Assembly (NCBI RefSeq): GCF_040654855.1
Contig: NZ_JBFAIU010000183.1
Coordinates: 1-15,030 of the forward strand
Direction: 5' to 3'
DNA: 15,030 bases
From: Asanoa sp040654855
Lineage (GTDB): Bacteria > Actinomycetota > Actinomycetes > Mycobacteriales > Micromonosporaceae
The position numbers and the translations under genes are program-made. The notes beneath the pieces are model-generated. The model worked only from the letters and a program-made list of their open reading frames with translations, had not been told where the DNA came from and ran no database searches. Below, one piece after another: positions 1-7,592 of the stretch (positions within the stretch are counted from its first letter, which is position 1; every line of letters starts with the position of its first letter).

Positions 1-1
1 C

Positions 2-103
2 AACGACGGGTTCGAGCGGCTGGAGACCGACTTCCTGATCCGGGTCGACGGCGACCTCGCCCGGCCCCGCCTCGAAGCCGGCAAGCACACCGCCTGCCGG
101 TTC
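2..103 (+). CDS. possible 3' end of an upstream gene (partial, no stop seen)
   Basis: Plus-strand frame 2 is open from the window edge, and nearly every codon up to about position 103 ends in G or C, which in this genome marks real coding sequence. The translation (from about NDGFERLETDFLIRVDG onward, ending near HTACRF) looks like the end of a soluble protein, but I cannot name the family. No stop codon occurs in this frame before it runs into antisense of the protease gene. A TAG at 117-119 lies in frame 3, so a single-base shift would close the gene. Either the end overlaps the convergent protease gene through a frameshift or sequence error, or the signal is chance. Confidence 0.35.
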
Positions 104-3100
104 TCAGGCGCGCGGGTAGGCGCGGATCACGGTCTGGTCGAGCGTGTTGCCGGCGCGGTCGGTCGCCCGCACCCGCAACGAGACCGGTGTGTGGCCGGCC
201 GGCACGAGCGCCACGCCGTCCCGCACCGTCGCCCTCGTCCATCGTGCACCGTCGTCGGTGGACACGTCCACGCGCAGGTCTCGCAGCTTCGCGTTGAAGT
301 CCAGAGCGACACCGTTCCCGCGTACGTCGTAGTCCACGGTCAACAGCGGAAGGTCGCCGGCCGCACCCGAACGGAACGTCCACGCGGTCTCCGTGCGGGT
401 GCCCAGCGTCCAGTCGTCACCGCCGTGCGCGGTGCTGACCGTCAACCGGTAGTTCGCGTTCCCCGGCGTCGTTTCGACGTCCTGCCAGCCGTCGGGCAGC
501 TCCGCGAGCACGGCGCCGTCGCGCCAGAGGGTGGCGTCGACCTCCGCGATGTGCGCGTAGTGGCCCTCGCCGTCGACGAGCCCCGGCACCCGCAGGCGCA
601 GCACGTCACCGGCCCGGGTCGAGTCGACGTCGGTGGGCCGCACGACCGGCGTACCCCAGCTCTGCGTGGCCCGGCCCGGCTTGACGGCGTGCGGCTCGTC
701 GCGGAAGCCGGAGGTCAGCGGGCCCCAGCCCCACGGGTACCCGTCGGACACGTAGTGCTGCCACAGCGAGTCGCCCGCCGAGACCCATTCCTCCCGGACC
801 GATGGCGTACGCGCGTCGCGGGACACGTCGTTCCACGCGTACTCCTGCCACGGGCGCCAGCCGAACCGCTGCTCGCGTACCCAGTCGAAACCGCCGTTGT
901 CCGCGTAGCTCGTCGTGACCCGCTGGCTGTTGGCCGGCGTCACCTTGTGCACCACCTGGTCCGGGATGCGGCCGGGGGAGACCTGGATGACGTCGTAGAG
1001 GTACGGGCTGGACGTGGTGAGCTTGAGGTCCAACGTGGACCTGCGGGCCAGTGCCGCCGCCGTCGGCTCGTCGAGCGCCAGCGCGATGACCGGCATCCGC
1101 TCGCCCTCCGGCGTCCAGCTCGTCCAGGTCGAGAAGTCCGGCGGCCGCACCATGAGCGCGACCGCGGCCCCGGCCTGTGCCGCCGCGTCGATCTTCGCCA
1201 GCTCGTCCTGCTCGTCCGCGGGGATCAGCACCGCCTTGCCGCGCACGTCCCGGTCGCCCCACCTGGCCAGGGCGAAGCGCCTCGTGCCGTCGTACGCCGG
1301 GGAGTTGTGCATCAGGTTGAGGTCGATCGGGCCCTGCACGCCTGGCACGTGCGCCTCGACCATCGGCGCGACGAGCTGCCAGCGCGACGAGAACTCGAAG
1401 CTGCCGGCACGTACCGGCTTCGTCGGCACGGTGTTGACCTTCTCGACGTTGCTGAAGTGCATGACGCCGTGCGCGATCGACCGGCCGGTGCCGGTCACCC
1501 GGTGCGCGTAGTAGCTGAGCACGGCCTGCTGCTCGGCCGGCTTCGGGGTCTCGATCCGGATCGGGCGGCCCTTGCGGGCGTCGACGACGACCTCGACGTC
1601 GCGGTCGACGGCCAGCTCCGGGATGACGGTCAGGTTCGCCTGCTCGTCGTTGCGCGCGCCGTCCTCGAACATCGCCTGGAGGATGTAGGTGCCCTCGCGG
1701 ACCTCGAACGTGGCGCCGCCGTCGCCGGCCCAGGCCAGCAGGTCGTTGCGGGCGTCGTCGCCGAACAGGGTCAGCACCGGGACGGACGCCGGCTTCCCGG
1801 TGCGGTCGAGGGCGCGGACGGTGACGTGGTGGACCGGGCCGTCCTTGACGGCACCGACGGCGGTGGTCACGCGTACGCCGGTCGCGGTCGCGGTGATCCA
1901 GCCGCTGAGCGTGCCGAGCGGGAGGGTGCCGACGTCGACGCTCGCGTCGACGGTCGCGGTGCCGTTAGCCGGGACGGTGACGCTGGTGGCGCTCAGCTTG
2001 ACGTACGTCGGGCCGGTCAACGCCAGCGTCACGGGCGTGCTGCCGCTGTTGGCGTACGTGATGGTGCGGCTCGCGTCCGCCGGCGGCTCCCCGACGGTGT
2101 GCAGGCCGAAGTCGGCGACGCCCGTGCCGGTCACCTGCTGCGTGCTGGCCCGGGCGACGTCGACGCGGCCGGCGCCCTGCGCGTACACCGGCAGGTCCGC
2201 CGCGGTGTCGGCCGTGCTGACGAGGGCGTTCTTGATCTGTGGGCCGGTCCAGTCCGGGTGCTCCTGCGCGAGGATCGCGGCGGCGCCGGCGACGTGCGGC
2301 GTGGCCATCGAGGTGCCGGACGCGGCCGTGTAGCGGGCGTCGACGGGGCTGCCCATCACCGTGCCGGCGGCGCGGGCGGCGACGATGTCGACGCCGGGCG
2401 CGGTGATCTCCGGCTTGAGGCCCTGGTCGCCGAGGCGGGGGCCGCGGCTGGAGAAGCTGGCGAGCTTGTCGGCGCGGTCGACGGCGCCGACGGTCAGCGC
2501 GCTGCGGGCGGCGCCGGGCGAGCCGACGGTGCTGGTGCCGCCGGCGTTGCCGGCCGCGATCACGAACAGGGCTTTGCTCTGCTCGCTGAGCTCGTCGACG
2601 GCGAGGCTCATCGGGTCGAGCCCGTCGGTCGGGTCGCCGCCGAGGCTCATGCTGACGACCGCGGCGCCGCTGTCGACGGCCCACTGCATGCCCTCGATGA
2701 TCTGCGACTCGTAGCCGGAGCCGCTGTCGTCGAGGACCTTGCCGACGAGCAGGTTCGCGCCGTACGCGATGCCCTTGCGGCGCCCGTCGGACGCGGCGCC
2801 GGTGCCGGCGATGGTGGACGCGACGTGCGTACCGTGGCCGTGGTGGTCCGTCGCGTCGGCGGTCGAGGTGAAGTTGCGGGCCTCGGCGACCTTGCCGGCC
2901 AGGTCGGGGTGGGTGCCGTCGACGCCGGTGTCGAGCACGGCGACCGTGACGCCGCGCCCGTCGAGGCCGCGCTGCCAGGCCTGCGGTGCGCCGATCTGGG
3001 CGGCACTCTGGTCGAGCGCGGCGCGGACCTTGCCGTCGAGGTAGATGGTGCTGGTGCTTGCTTGCCTTGTCGCGGCGTCGGCCTGCGTCTGGGACCGCCA

Positions 3101-3562
3101 GAAGTCGGCGAGGGTGTCCTTGGCGGGGGCGATGGCGCTGGCGCCGATGCTGGGCAGGTTCGGCGCGGTGCGCTGGTTGGCTCCGCCCTTGACGATCAGT
3201 GGGAGGGTCGTGGTGGCCGCGTCGCCGTAGCCGTCGGCGATCAGCTTCTCGACGTCGAAGAGGTCGGCGTCGAGGCGCTTGTCGGCGATGAGGGGCACGG
3301 CGTCGCTGGGCAGGACCCGCAGGCCACCGTCGACCTCGAGGGTGTGGAAGGTGATGCGCTCGCGGCCCTTGGCCGGCTGGACGCTCGCGGCGTAGCGGCC
3401 GTCGGCGGCCCGGACGAGGTCGACGGTGTCGCCGGTGACGAGGGTGATCCTGGCTGCTGTGGGGGTGGCCGCGGTCCCGGGTGGGGATCCGTGGGCCACC
3501 GCCGCTCCGGGCAGGACCGCCACACCGGCGACGACGACGCCGGCGAGCAGACGACTGAACAT
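104..3562 (-). CDS. secreted S8 (subtilisin-like) serine protease, 1152 aa
   Basis: Exported serine endopeptidase of family S8. The start at 3562 is chosen over an in-frame ATG at 3598 because AAGGAG lies 6 nt upstream and the protein then begins with a standard signal peptide (MFSRLLAGVVVAGVAV, cleavage probably after AVA near residue 24). A propeptide-like region follows (about 35-185). The catalytic domain (about 195-470) carries Asp211 in VLDTGVD, His243 in GHGTHVA, oxyanion Asn339 in AAGN and Ser418 in GTSMATPHVAG, so it should be active. After it come a beta-sandwich (about 480-570), a stretch resembling a protease-associated (PA) domain (about 765-840: GKAVLIP, AGAAVALMV, MPVIAL) and further beta-rich C-terminal modules. 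No membrane anchor or sorting signal is seen, so the product is probably released. Substrate is unknown. It is divergent from the GNAT gene. Confidence 0.93.
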   Translation of the reverse strand: MFSRLLAGVVVAGVAVLPGAAVAHGSPPGTAATPTAARITLVTGDTVDLVRAADGRYAASVQPAKGRERITFHTLEVDGGLRVLPSDAVPLIADKRLDADLFDVEKLIADGYGDAATTTLPLIVKGGANQRTAPNLPSIGASAIAPAKDTLADFWRSQTQADAATRQASTSTIYLDGKVRAALDQSAAQIGAPQAWQRGLDGRGVTVAVLDTGVDGTHPDLAGKVAEARNFTSTADATDHHGHGTHVASTIAGTGAASDGRRKGIAYGANLLVGKVLDDSGSGYESQIIEGMQWAVDSGAAVVSMSLGGDPTDGLDPMSLAVDELSEQSKALFVIAAGNAGGTSTVGSPGAARSALTVGAVDRADKLASFSSRGPRLGDQGLKPEITAPGVDIVAARAAGTVMGSPVDARYTAASGTSMATPHVAGAAAILAQEHPDWTGPQIKNALVSTADTAADLPVYAQGAGRVDVARASTQQVTGTGVADFGLHTVGEPPADASRTITYANSGSTPVTLALTGPTYVKLSATSVTVPANGTATVDASVDVGTLPLGTLSGWITATATGVRVTTAVGAVKDGPVHHVTVRALDRTGKPASVPVLTLFGDDARNDLLAWAGDGGATFEVREGTYILQAMFEDGARNDEQANLTVIPELAVDRDVEVVVDARKGRPIRIETPKPAEQQAVLSYYAHRVTGTGRSIAHGVMHFSNVEKVNTVPTKPVRAGSFEFSSRWQLVAPMVEAHVPGVQGPIDLNLMHNSPAYDGTRRFALARWGDRDVRGKAVLIPADEQDELAKIDAAAQAGAAVALMVRPPDFSTWTSWTPEGERMPVIALALDEPTAAALARRSTLDLKLTTSSPYLYDVIQVSPGRIPDQVVHKVTPANSQRVTTSYADNGGFDWVREQRFGWRPWQEYAWNDVSRDARTPSVREEWVSAGDSLWQHYVSDGYPWGWGPLTSGFRDEPHAVKPGRATQSWGTPVVRPTDVDSTRAGDVLRLRVPGLVDGEGHYAHIAEVDATLWRDGAVLAELPDGWQDVETTPGNANYRLTVSTAHGGDDWTLGTRTETAWTFRSGAAGDLPLLTVDYDVRGNGVALDFNAKLRDLRVDVSTDDGARWTRATVRDGVALVPAGHTPVSLRVRATDRAGNTLDQTVIRAYPRA

Positions 3563-3567
3563 GGGGG

Positions 3568-3573
3568 ACTCCT
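3568..3573 (-). promoter_or_regulatory. Shine-Dalgarno site deciding the protease start
   Basis: Read on the minus strand, AAGGAG lies 6 nt before the ATG at 3562. The longer reading starting at 3598 has no comparable site and would put 12 polar residues before the signal peptide, so 3562 is preferred. Confidence 0.8.
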
Positions 3574-3698
3574 TCGCGCGGTGGTTCGCTGCACGCATCC
3601 TGGAGTCTCGATATTCATGTTCGTGTCACCTGGGGCTGCCGCAGTGCGGACATGGCACGATGTGGACACCTTCGCCCCGGGGTTGACATGATGCGGCG

Positions 3699-4403
3699 AT
3701 GACCGATGATCCACTGCTGGCCCGGGCCCGCCGGCTCTGGTGCCTGCTCGCGGGATCACCTGTTGTTTTCGGTGGTACGGGCATCGACGTGGCCGTCTCG
3801 CCGTCGTCGGCCCTGTGCCCGCCGGGATGGGTCGGTGTGGTCTCGCTGGGCTCGGCGACGATCGCCACGGTGCCGTCGTCGTGGGCGCTGCACACCCTCG
3901 CCGCGGTGCCGGCCTCGTCCTGGCTGGACCCGCATGCCATCCGCGCGGCGTTGCCGGTTGCGTCGACCCTGGGCCCGGCCACCCTGGCCTACCTGGACGC
4001 GCCCGCGTTCCGCCCGGTTGAGGGTGCTGTCGGCATCGCGGCGGACGACCCGGAGGTGAAGGCGCTGCTGGCCCGGGTGCCGGCCGAGGACGCCGAGGAG
4101 TCGGCCCTGTCGGAGATCACCTCGCCGGCCTTCGTGGCGCTCGAGGGCCCACGCGTCGTCGCGGCGGCAGGCTACCGCCTGTGGCCGGGCGGCACGGCCC
4201 ACCTGAGCGTCCTGACGGACCCGACACACCGTAGTCGTGGCCTGGCCCGAGCGACAGCATCGGCGGCGATCGCCGCGGCGCTGGCTGAGGGCCTCCTACC
4301 GCAGTGGCGGGCCCGCCATGCCCCGTCACGCCGGGTAGCGGCGGCCCTGGGCTTCCGCGCCGTGGGCTGGCAACTCAGCCTGCGCCTAGCGACACCATCC
4401 TGA
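3699..4403 (+). CDS. GNAT-family N-acetyltransferase, 234 aa
   Basis: Predicted cytoplasmic acetyl-CoA-dependent acyltransferase; the substrate cannot be told from sequence. The C-terminal half has the GNAT fold signature: a beta strand (HLSVLTDP, about 168-175), then the pyrophosphate-binding loop R178-x-x-G181-x-A183 and its helix, and the closing motif ALGFRAVGWQL (216-226). The N-terminal half (1-110) is the less conserved extension seen in many actinobacterial members. No clear ribosome binding site precedes the ATG at 3699, and the sequence between it and the divergent protease start is only 136 nt, so leaderless or weak initiation is possible. The last 23 residues or so are encoded by the first unit of a tandem duplication that continues past the stop codon. 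Confidence 0.85.
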   Translation: MTDDPLLARARRLWCLLAGSPVVFGGTGIDVAVSPSSALCPPGWVGVVSLGSATIATVPSSWALHTLAAVPASSWLDPHAIRAALPVASTLGPATLAYLDAPAFRPVEGAVGIAADDPEVKALLARVPAEDAEESALSEITSPAFVALEGPRVVAAAGYRLWPGGTAHLSVLTDPTHRSRGLARATASAAIAAALAEGLLPQWRARHAPSRRVAAALGFRAVGWQLSLRLATPS

Positions 4404-4577
4404 CGGCGCGGTTCACGTCGTCTGGGTCGCCGGAACTCTGTCGCCATGACCCGTCGCGCCGGGTGGCGGTGGCCTTGGGTTTCCGCGCCGTGGGCTGGCA
4501 ACTCAGCCCGCGCCAACCGCACCATCCTGGCGGCGCAGGCGCCGGGTCACGTCTCTGGGTCGCCGAGACGCTGTGGC
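4317..4577 (+). repeat. tandem duplication (2 units of about 130 bp) of the GNAT 3' end
   Basis: Unit 1 (4317-4444) covers the last codons of the GNAT gene, its stop and about 40 nt beyond. Unit 2 (4445-4577) repeats it. Anchors: CATG at 4317 and 4445, and GGCTGGCAACTCAG ending the conserved core, both with a period of 128. The period shifts to about 133 near the end because of small indels (TCTGGGTCGCC at 4421 and 4554). A short stretch at about 4568-4583 (TGTGGCGGGCCCGG) resembles the sequence just before unit 1, so a third unit may have begun there. Confidence 0.85.
4442..4521 (+). pseudogene. out-of-frame remnant of a GNAT C-terminus
   Basis: Within repeat unit 2 the translation reads RHDPSRRVAVALGFRAVGWQ, nearly the same as the GNAT C-terminus (RHAPSRRVAAALGFRAVGWQ). 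It sits in a different frame from the intact gene, behind its stop, with no start codon or ribosome binding site of its own. Most differences between the copies fall at third codon positions, which suggests the duplicated segment spent time as coding sequence, for example in a former neighbouring paralogue later trimmed by deletion. Confidence 0.7.
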
Positions 4578-4933
4578 GGGCCCGGACCGTGGAGGGCTAT
4601 CTGGTGTCGCACCGACGGCGATGCTCGCGCGTGGGGCGGCGTCAACCGGTGGGTGACGTCGTCGAGGAGGTTGGCGAGGTCGTCGAGGCTCGACAGGTCG
4701 TAGGCGACCGTGGCGATGACCTCCGTCGACACCGTTAGGTGGTCGAGTTCGGCCTCGCCGCTGGTCCAGACTGTTAGTTGCAGCGCGTGGTGGGTGGTTG
4801 TCCACACGGCCGTCACCGATGGCTTTTTCCAGGTGGTGGGGCTTCGTTCTACCGTCCACTGCGCCCCGGCGGCCCGCCACGTGGTGGCGCGAGCGGCCGT
4901 CGCGTCGGCGACGTCGTCGAGGTCGAGATCCAT
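4547..4933 (-). CDS. hypothetical small acidic protein, 128 aa
   Basis: I do not recognise the family. From the ATG at 4933 (MDLDLDDVADATAARA) codon use is typical of the genome and the protein is cytoplasmic, with no signal peptide or membrane segment. The centre alternates hydrophobic and polar residues in a beta-rich pattern with several Trp (WTVERSPTTW, AVWTTTHH, TVWTSGEAE), then an acidic helix (SLDDLANLLDDVTHRL). The size and this layout resemble small immunity-type or sensor domains, but that is only an impression. The frame is open upstream to 5059, but codon bias and residue content make the longer form unlikely. The last ~18 residues, rich in Pro and Gly, are encoded within or next to the duplicated GNAT segment, so this end may be newly acquired. 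Confidence 0.6.
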   Translation of the reverse strand: MDLDLDDVADATAARATTWRAAGAQWTVERSPTTWKKPSVTAVWTTTHHALQLTVWTSGEAELDHLTVSTEVIATVAYDLSSLDDLANLLDDVTHRLTPPHARASPSVRHQIALHGPGPPQRLGDPET

Positions 4934-5082
4934 CACGTTGAGGATGGTAGGGCGGCTGCGGCGGAGGGCAGGGGCCTCAGGAATTGACCGTGACCCGCCG
5001 CGGGCGTGGCAGCGTAGCGCAGCGGAGCGGTGTCCGGCGGGAGCGACGGTCGTGCCCACGACAGGCCCGGGACATCTCTTGA

Positions 5083-5172
5083 GCTATTCGCGCCACGGGC
5101 ATTCCGGAAGGGGTATCCATGGCTATTCGCGCCATGGGCTTTCCGGCTTGCGGCGCCGGCGGTGGGGTATCC
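5083..5172. repeat. two copies of a short repeat spaced 39 bp apart
   Basis: GCTATTCGCGCCACGGGC at 5083 and GCTATTCGCGCCATGGGC at 5122 begin 25-nt copies matching at 23 positions. Each is followed by GGGGTATCC (5110-5118 and 5164-5172), the second after an 18-nt longer spacer. Copy 2 is flanked by CCATGG on both sides (5117-5122, 5132-5137). The repeat overlaps the stop codon of the AI-2E family gene. It looks like a small interspersed or tandem element, not gene sequence. Confidence 0.7.
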
Positions 5173-6271
5173 AGCGGCGTTGGCGGCGGGGCGGGTGGCC
5201 CGCGCGCCAGCGGACCTCGGCGCGGATGCTGCCGCCGCCTGCCAGGAACAGGTCGACCCAGCGGGTGCCCGGGGACGCGTCCACCAGCAGTGCGCGGGCG
5301 AGCAGGGTGAGGGGGACGGCCAGCACAGCGCCCACGCCGCCCAGGATGAAGGTCCAGAAGATCAGCGACAGGAACGTGACCGTGACCGAGAGGTTGACGC
5401 TGTCGCCGACGATTTTCGGTTGGACGATCGACTGCAGGACGAAGTTGATGACGCTGTAGACGACGATCACCACGACCATCAGGCCGACGCCGCCTTCCAG
5501 GAGGGCGAGGACCGCCGGTGGGGCCAGGCCGATGACGAAGCCGATGTTGGGGATGTAGTTGGTGACGAAGGCGATCACCGCCCACAGGACGGCCAGGGGG
5601 ATGCCGAGGATCCACAGTGCGATGCCGTCGAAGATGGCTACCACGAGGCCGAAGATCGTGGACACCACGAGGTAGCGGCGGGTGCCGCTGACGAACTGGC
5701 GCAACGCCCGGGTCAGGGATGGGCGGACCAGGTCGGCCCGGGCCATCCGGCTGGGGTAGCCGCCGGTCTCGACCGCCATGAACAGCAGCAGGGTCACCAG
5801 GAAGACCACGTCCGTGAGCAGCGAGAACGCCGCGCCGGCGACTGTTTGCGCGATGTTGGCCAGCGTGCCCGGGTCGATCCGGGTGACGAGCTGCTGGGCG
5901 TCGTCGGCCTCGACGCCCTGCTCCTGCAGCCACTTTTGCACCGAGTCGATGATGTCGCTGGCCCGGTCCGAATAGCGCGGTGCGATCGAGGCGAGCTGGA
6001 TGCCGGCCGCGACCAGCGAGTACACGCCGGCGGCGAGGATGCCGTAGAGGATGATGATCAGCACCACGGTGGCGAGCCAGCCGGGCATCCAGCGCGCCAG
6101 GAACGAGCGGACCGGGCTGAGCGTGACGACCAGGATCAGCGCCAGCAGGATCGGGCCGAGCAGGCCGCCCGCCGCGCGCATGCCGGCGGTCACCACGACC
6201 AGCGCCGCGGTGACGTAGAGGGCACGCGTCACTCCCGCGGTGCCGCGCCGATCCTCCCCGCCGCTCCGCAC
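5123..6271 (-). CDS. AI-2E/PerM (UPF0118) family transporter, 382 aa
   Basis: Integral membrane protein of the AI-2E exporter family. Some members export autoinducer-2 and others act as ion antiporters or permeases, so the substrate is open. Hydrophobic segments lie at about 15-55 and 65-92, a soluble helical region at about 95-145, then further membrane segments at 148-168, 200-225, 226-252, 258-282 and 298-330. Family signatures are NYIPNIGFVIG (238-248) and QPKIVGDSVNLS (284-295). The start is GTG at 6271 with weak GATGAG-like support; GTG at 6229 is an alternative. The last 35 residues are very basic (RWRAGHPPRRQRRWIPHRRRR) and run into the short repeat, which supplies the stop, so the tail may not be ancestral. 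Confidence 0.88.
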   Translation of the reverse strand: MRSGGEDRRGTAGVTRALYVTAALVVVTAGMRAAGGLLGPILLALILVVTLSPVRSFLARWMPGWLATVVLIIILYGILAAGVYSLVAAGIQLASIAPRYSDRASDIIDSVQKWLQEQGVEADDAQQLVTRIDPGTLANIAQTVAGAAFSLLTDVVFLVTLLLFMAVETGGYPSRMARADLVRPSLTRALRQFVSGTRRYLVVSTIFGLVVAIFDGIALWILGIPLAVLWAVIAFVTNYIPNIGFVIGLAPPAVLALLEGGVGLMVVVIVVYSVINFVLQSIVQPKIVGDSVNLSVTVTFLSLIFWTFILGGVGAVLAVPLTLLARALLVDASPGTRWVDLFLAGGGSIRAEVRWRAGHPPRRQRRWIPHRRRRKPESPWRE

Positions 6272-6427
6272 AGTTCATCTCATCACGTACCAGCATTTTC
6301 AGTCACAAATCGCAAATGGCCGACCGGGCGGAACCAACCGATAACGAACGTGAAGATCAGTCCAACGTGGTTACCTGACAGCGGGTCGCGCCCCGTTCAT
6401 GAGCTTTACCCAGACAACAAGCAGTTG

Positions 6428-6436
6428 GGGTGATCT
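6428..6436 (+). promoter_or_regulatory. ribosome binding site deciding the surface-protein start
   Basis: GGGGTGATC just before the GTG at 6438 pairs with the 16S rRNA tail region (complement AAGGAGGTGATC). It supports 6438 over the upstream ATG. Confidence 0.65.
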
Positions 6437-6437
6437 T

Positions 6438-7028
6438 GTGACGATATCCGTACTCGCCCGCCTCGGCGGAGCCGCCGTCGCTGCGGTGGTGATCGGCCTT
6501 ACCGCCGCGCCGGCCTCGGCCTCCGGGGTGACCATCAAAATCGACCAGGCGGACGTCGGCCAGACCGCGGCCGCGTTCCCGGTCCACCAGTGCGACCCGA
6601 AGCTCGGCGGCGGCCCGTTCGCCGGCGAGGACGTGTGGGTCTTCGCCCTGCCCCGCCCACAGCAGCAGGGTGAGTTCCGCTCGGTCACGATCGAGTTCGC
6701 GACCGAGGGCGGCCCGGTCACCGAAACGATCACGACGGCGCCCGCGAGCGACCGCGCGATCGTCGGCGACCGTGCGTGGATCCGTACGTCCGCGGGCCTG
6801 AGCCCGTCGGGCGAACTGCTCAACCCGTTCTCGATCATCAACGCCACGGCCACGATCACGGGCGCCGACGGCACCTTCGACCTGGCTCAGACGTGCCCGG
6901 CGGGCCTGCCGGTCACGGGCCCGGGGGTAGCCGGCCTGTCCGTGCTCCAGCTCGCTGGCCTCGGCGGCGGCCTGACCCTGGCCGGCCTGCTCCTGGTCGG
7001 ACTCCAACGGCGACGCCGCACGGCCTGA
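6438..7028 (+). CDS. small secreted protein with C-terminal LPVTG sorting signal, 196 aa
   Basis: Predicted cell-wall-anchored surface protein of unknown role. The GTG start at 6438 is chosen because GGGGTGATC, matching the 3' end of 16S rRNA, precedes it, and translation then opens directly with a signal peptide (MTISVLARLGGAAVAAV, cleavage likely after ASA near residue 29). An in-frame ATG at 6399 would add 13 polar residues and lacks such support. The mature part (about 30-150) is beta-rich, with Cys52 and Cys153 able to form a disulphide. The C-terminus is a full sorting signal: LPVTG (157-161), a hydrophobic span, then RRRRTA, the layout cut by sortase. No sortase gene lies nearby. It ends at a strong terminator, so it is probably transcribed alone. 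Confidence 0.85.
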   Translation: MTISVLARLGGAAVAAVVIGLTAAPASASGVTIKIDQADVGQTAAAFPVHQCDPKLGGGPFAGEDVWVFALPRPQQQGEFRSVTIEFATEGGPVTETITTAPASDRAIVGDRAWIRTSAGLSPSGELLNPFSIINATATITGADGTFDLAQTCPAGLPVTGPGVAGLSVLQLAGLGGGLTLAGLLLVGLQRRRRTA

Positions 7029-7035
7029 CCGCGCA

Positions 7036-7076
7036 AGCACCGGGCACCCCGCTCGACCACGGGGGTGCCCGGTGCT
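7036..7076 (+). terminator. perfect 15-bp hairpin terminator, probably bidirectional
   Basis: AGCACCGGGCACCCC (7036-7050) pairs without mismatch with GGGGTGCCCGGTGCT (7062-7076) around an 11-nt loop. It begins 8 nt after the surface-protein stop and lies 46 nt beyond the stop of the convergent DUF1801 gene. There is no U-tract, as is usual in actinomycetes. Parts of the arm are echoed downstream (GGTGCTGGCCC at 7071 and 7093). Confidence 0.8.
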
Positions 7077-7121
7077 GGCCCGTCGGGTCGCCGGTGCTGG
7101 CCCACGGGTGCCCGGCGCCGG

Positions 7122-7559
7122 CTAGGAGTCCTGACCCCGATGCACCCGGGCCGAGCGCTCGATCAGCTCGCGCAACGCGCCCTCGTCCACGTCGGAGAGC
7201 CGGTTGAGATAGAGACAGCCCTTGCCGGTCCTGTGCTTACCGAGCCGGGCCACCGTCCTGGCATACCGCTCCTGGTAGCCACCGACCAGATAGACCACCA
7301 GGTTGGCCTTGCGCGGCGAGAACCCGGCCAGCGGCGCGTCACCTTCGTGCCCACTCTCGTACCGGTAGTGGTAGCTCCCGAACCCCACGATGCTGGCACC
7401 CCACATGCGCGGCGCCTCACCGGTGATCTCACCCATGAGCGCGACGAGGGTACGCGCGTCGGCGCGCCGCCGCTCGTCGGCCACGGCCGCGAGAAACGAC
7501 TCCACCGCGGCGTCGACGGGAACCATCGCCTTCTTCGCGCCCGCTGACGAACTGGCCAT
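7122..7559 (-). CDS. DUF1801 domain protein, 145 aa
   Basis: Small cytoplasmic protein of the DUF1801 family (YdhG-like fold), biochemical role unknown. The body shows the usual pattern: a helical N-terminus with ARTLVALMGEITGEAPRMWG, then GFGSYHYRYESGHEGD, the core strand FSPRKANLVVYL, and a C-terminal KHRTGKGCLYLNRLSDVD with a closing helix. Length fits the family. The ATG at 7559 gives the full N-terminus; a second in-frame ATG at 7526 has a better AGAAGG site, so the first 11 residues are uncertain. It converges on the surface-protein gene, with the hairpin between them. Confidence 0.85.
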   Translation of the reverse strand: MASSSAGAKKAMVPVDAAVESFLAAVADERRRADARTLVALMGEITGEAPRMWGASIVGFGSYHYRYESGHEGDAPLAGFSPRKANLVVYLVGGYQERYARTVARLGKHRTGKGCLYLNRLSDVDEGALRELIERSARVHRGQDS

Positions 7560-7592
7560 GCCTCATCGTGCCCCATCGAAGCGCACGGGCGG

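Noticed and set aside
3683..3688. TTGACA as a -35 box for the GNAT gene
   Set aside because: A matching -10 would fall inside the coding sequence after the start at 3699, so it cannot drive this gene.
191..3691. A 1166-codon open frame on the plus strand opposite the protease
   Set aside because: It is antisense to a gene with complete catalytic motifs; its translation is Arg/Val/Gly-rich, without domains, as expected from GC-rich shadow frames.
4977..6296. A second long minus frame over the AI-2E gene
   Set aside because: Composition is Arg/Pro/Gly-rich and the true frame carries the membrane segments and family motifs. Its end does read through the short repeat, which is reported separately.
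7071..7103. GGTGCTGGCCC direct repeat as a separate element or array
   Set aside because: Two short copies next to a GC-rich terminator, best seen as part of the 3' end structure; not a CRISPR or mobile element.
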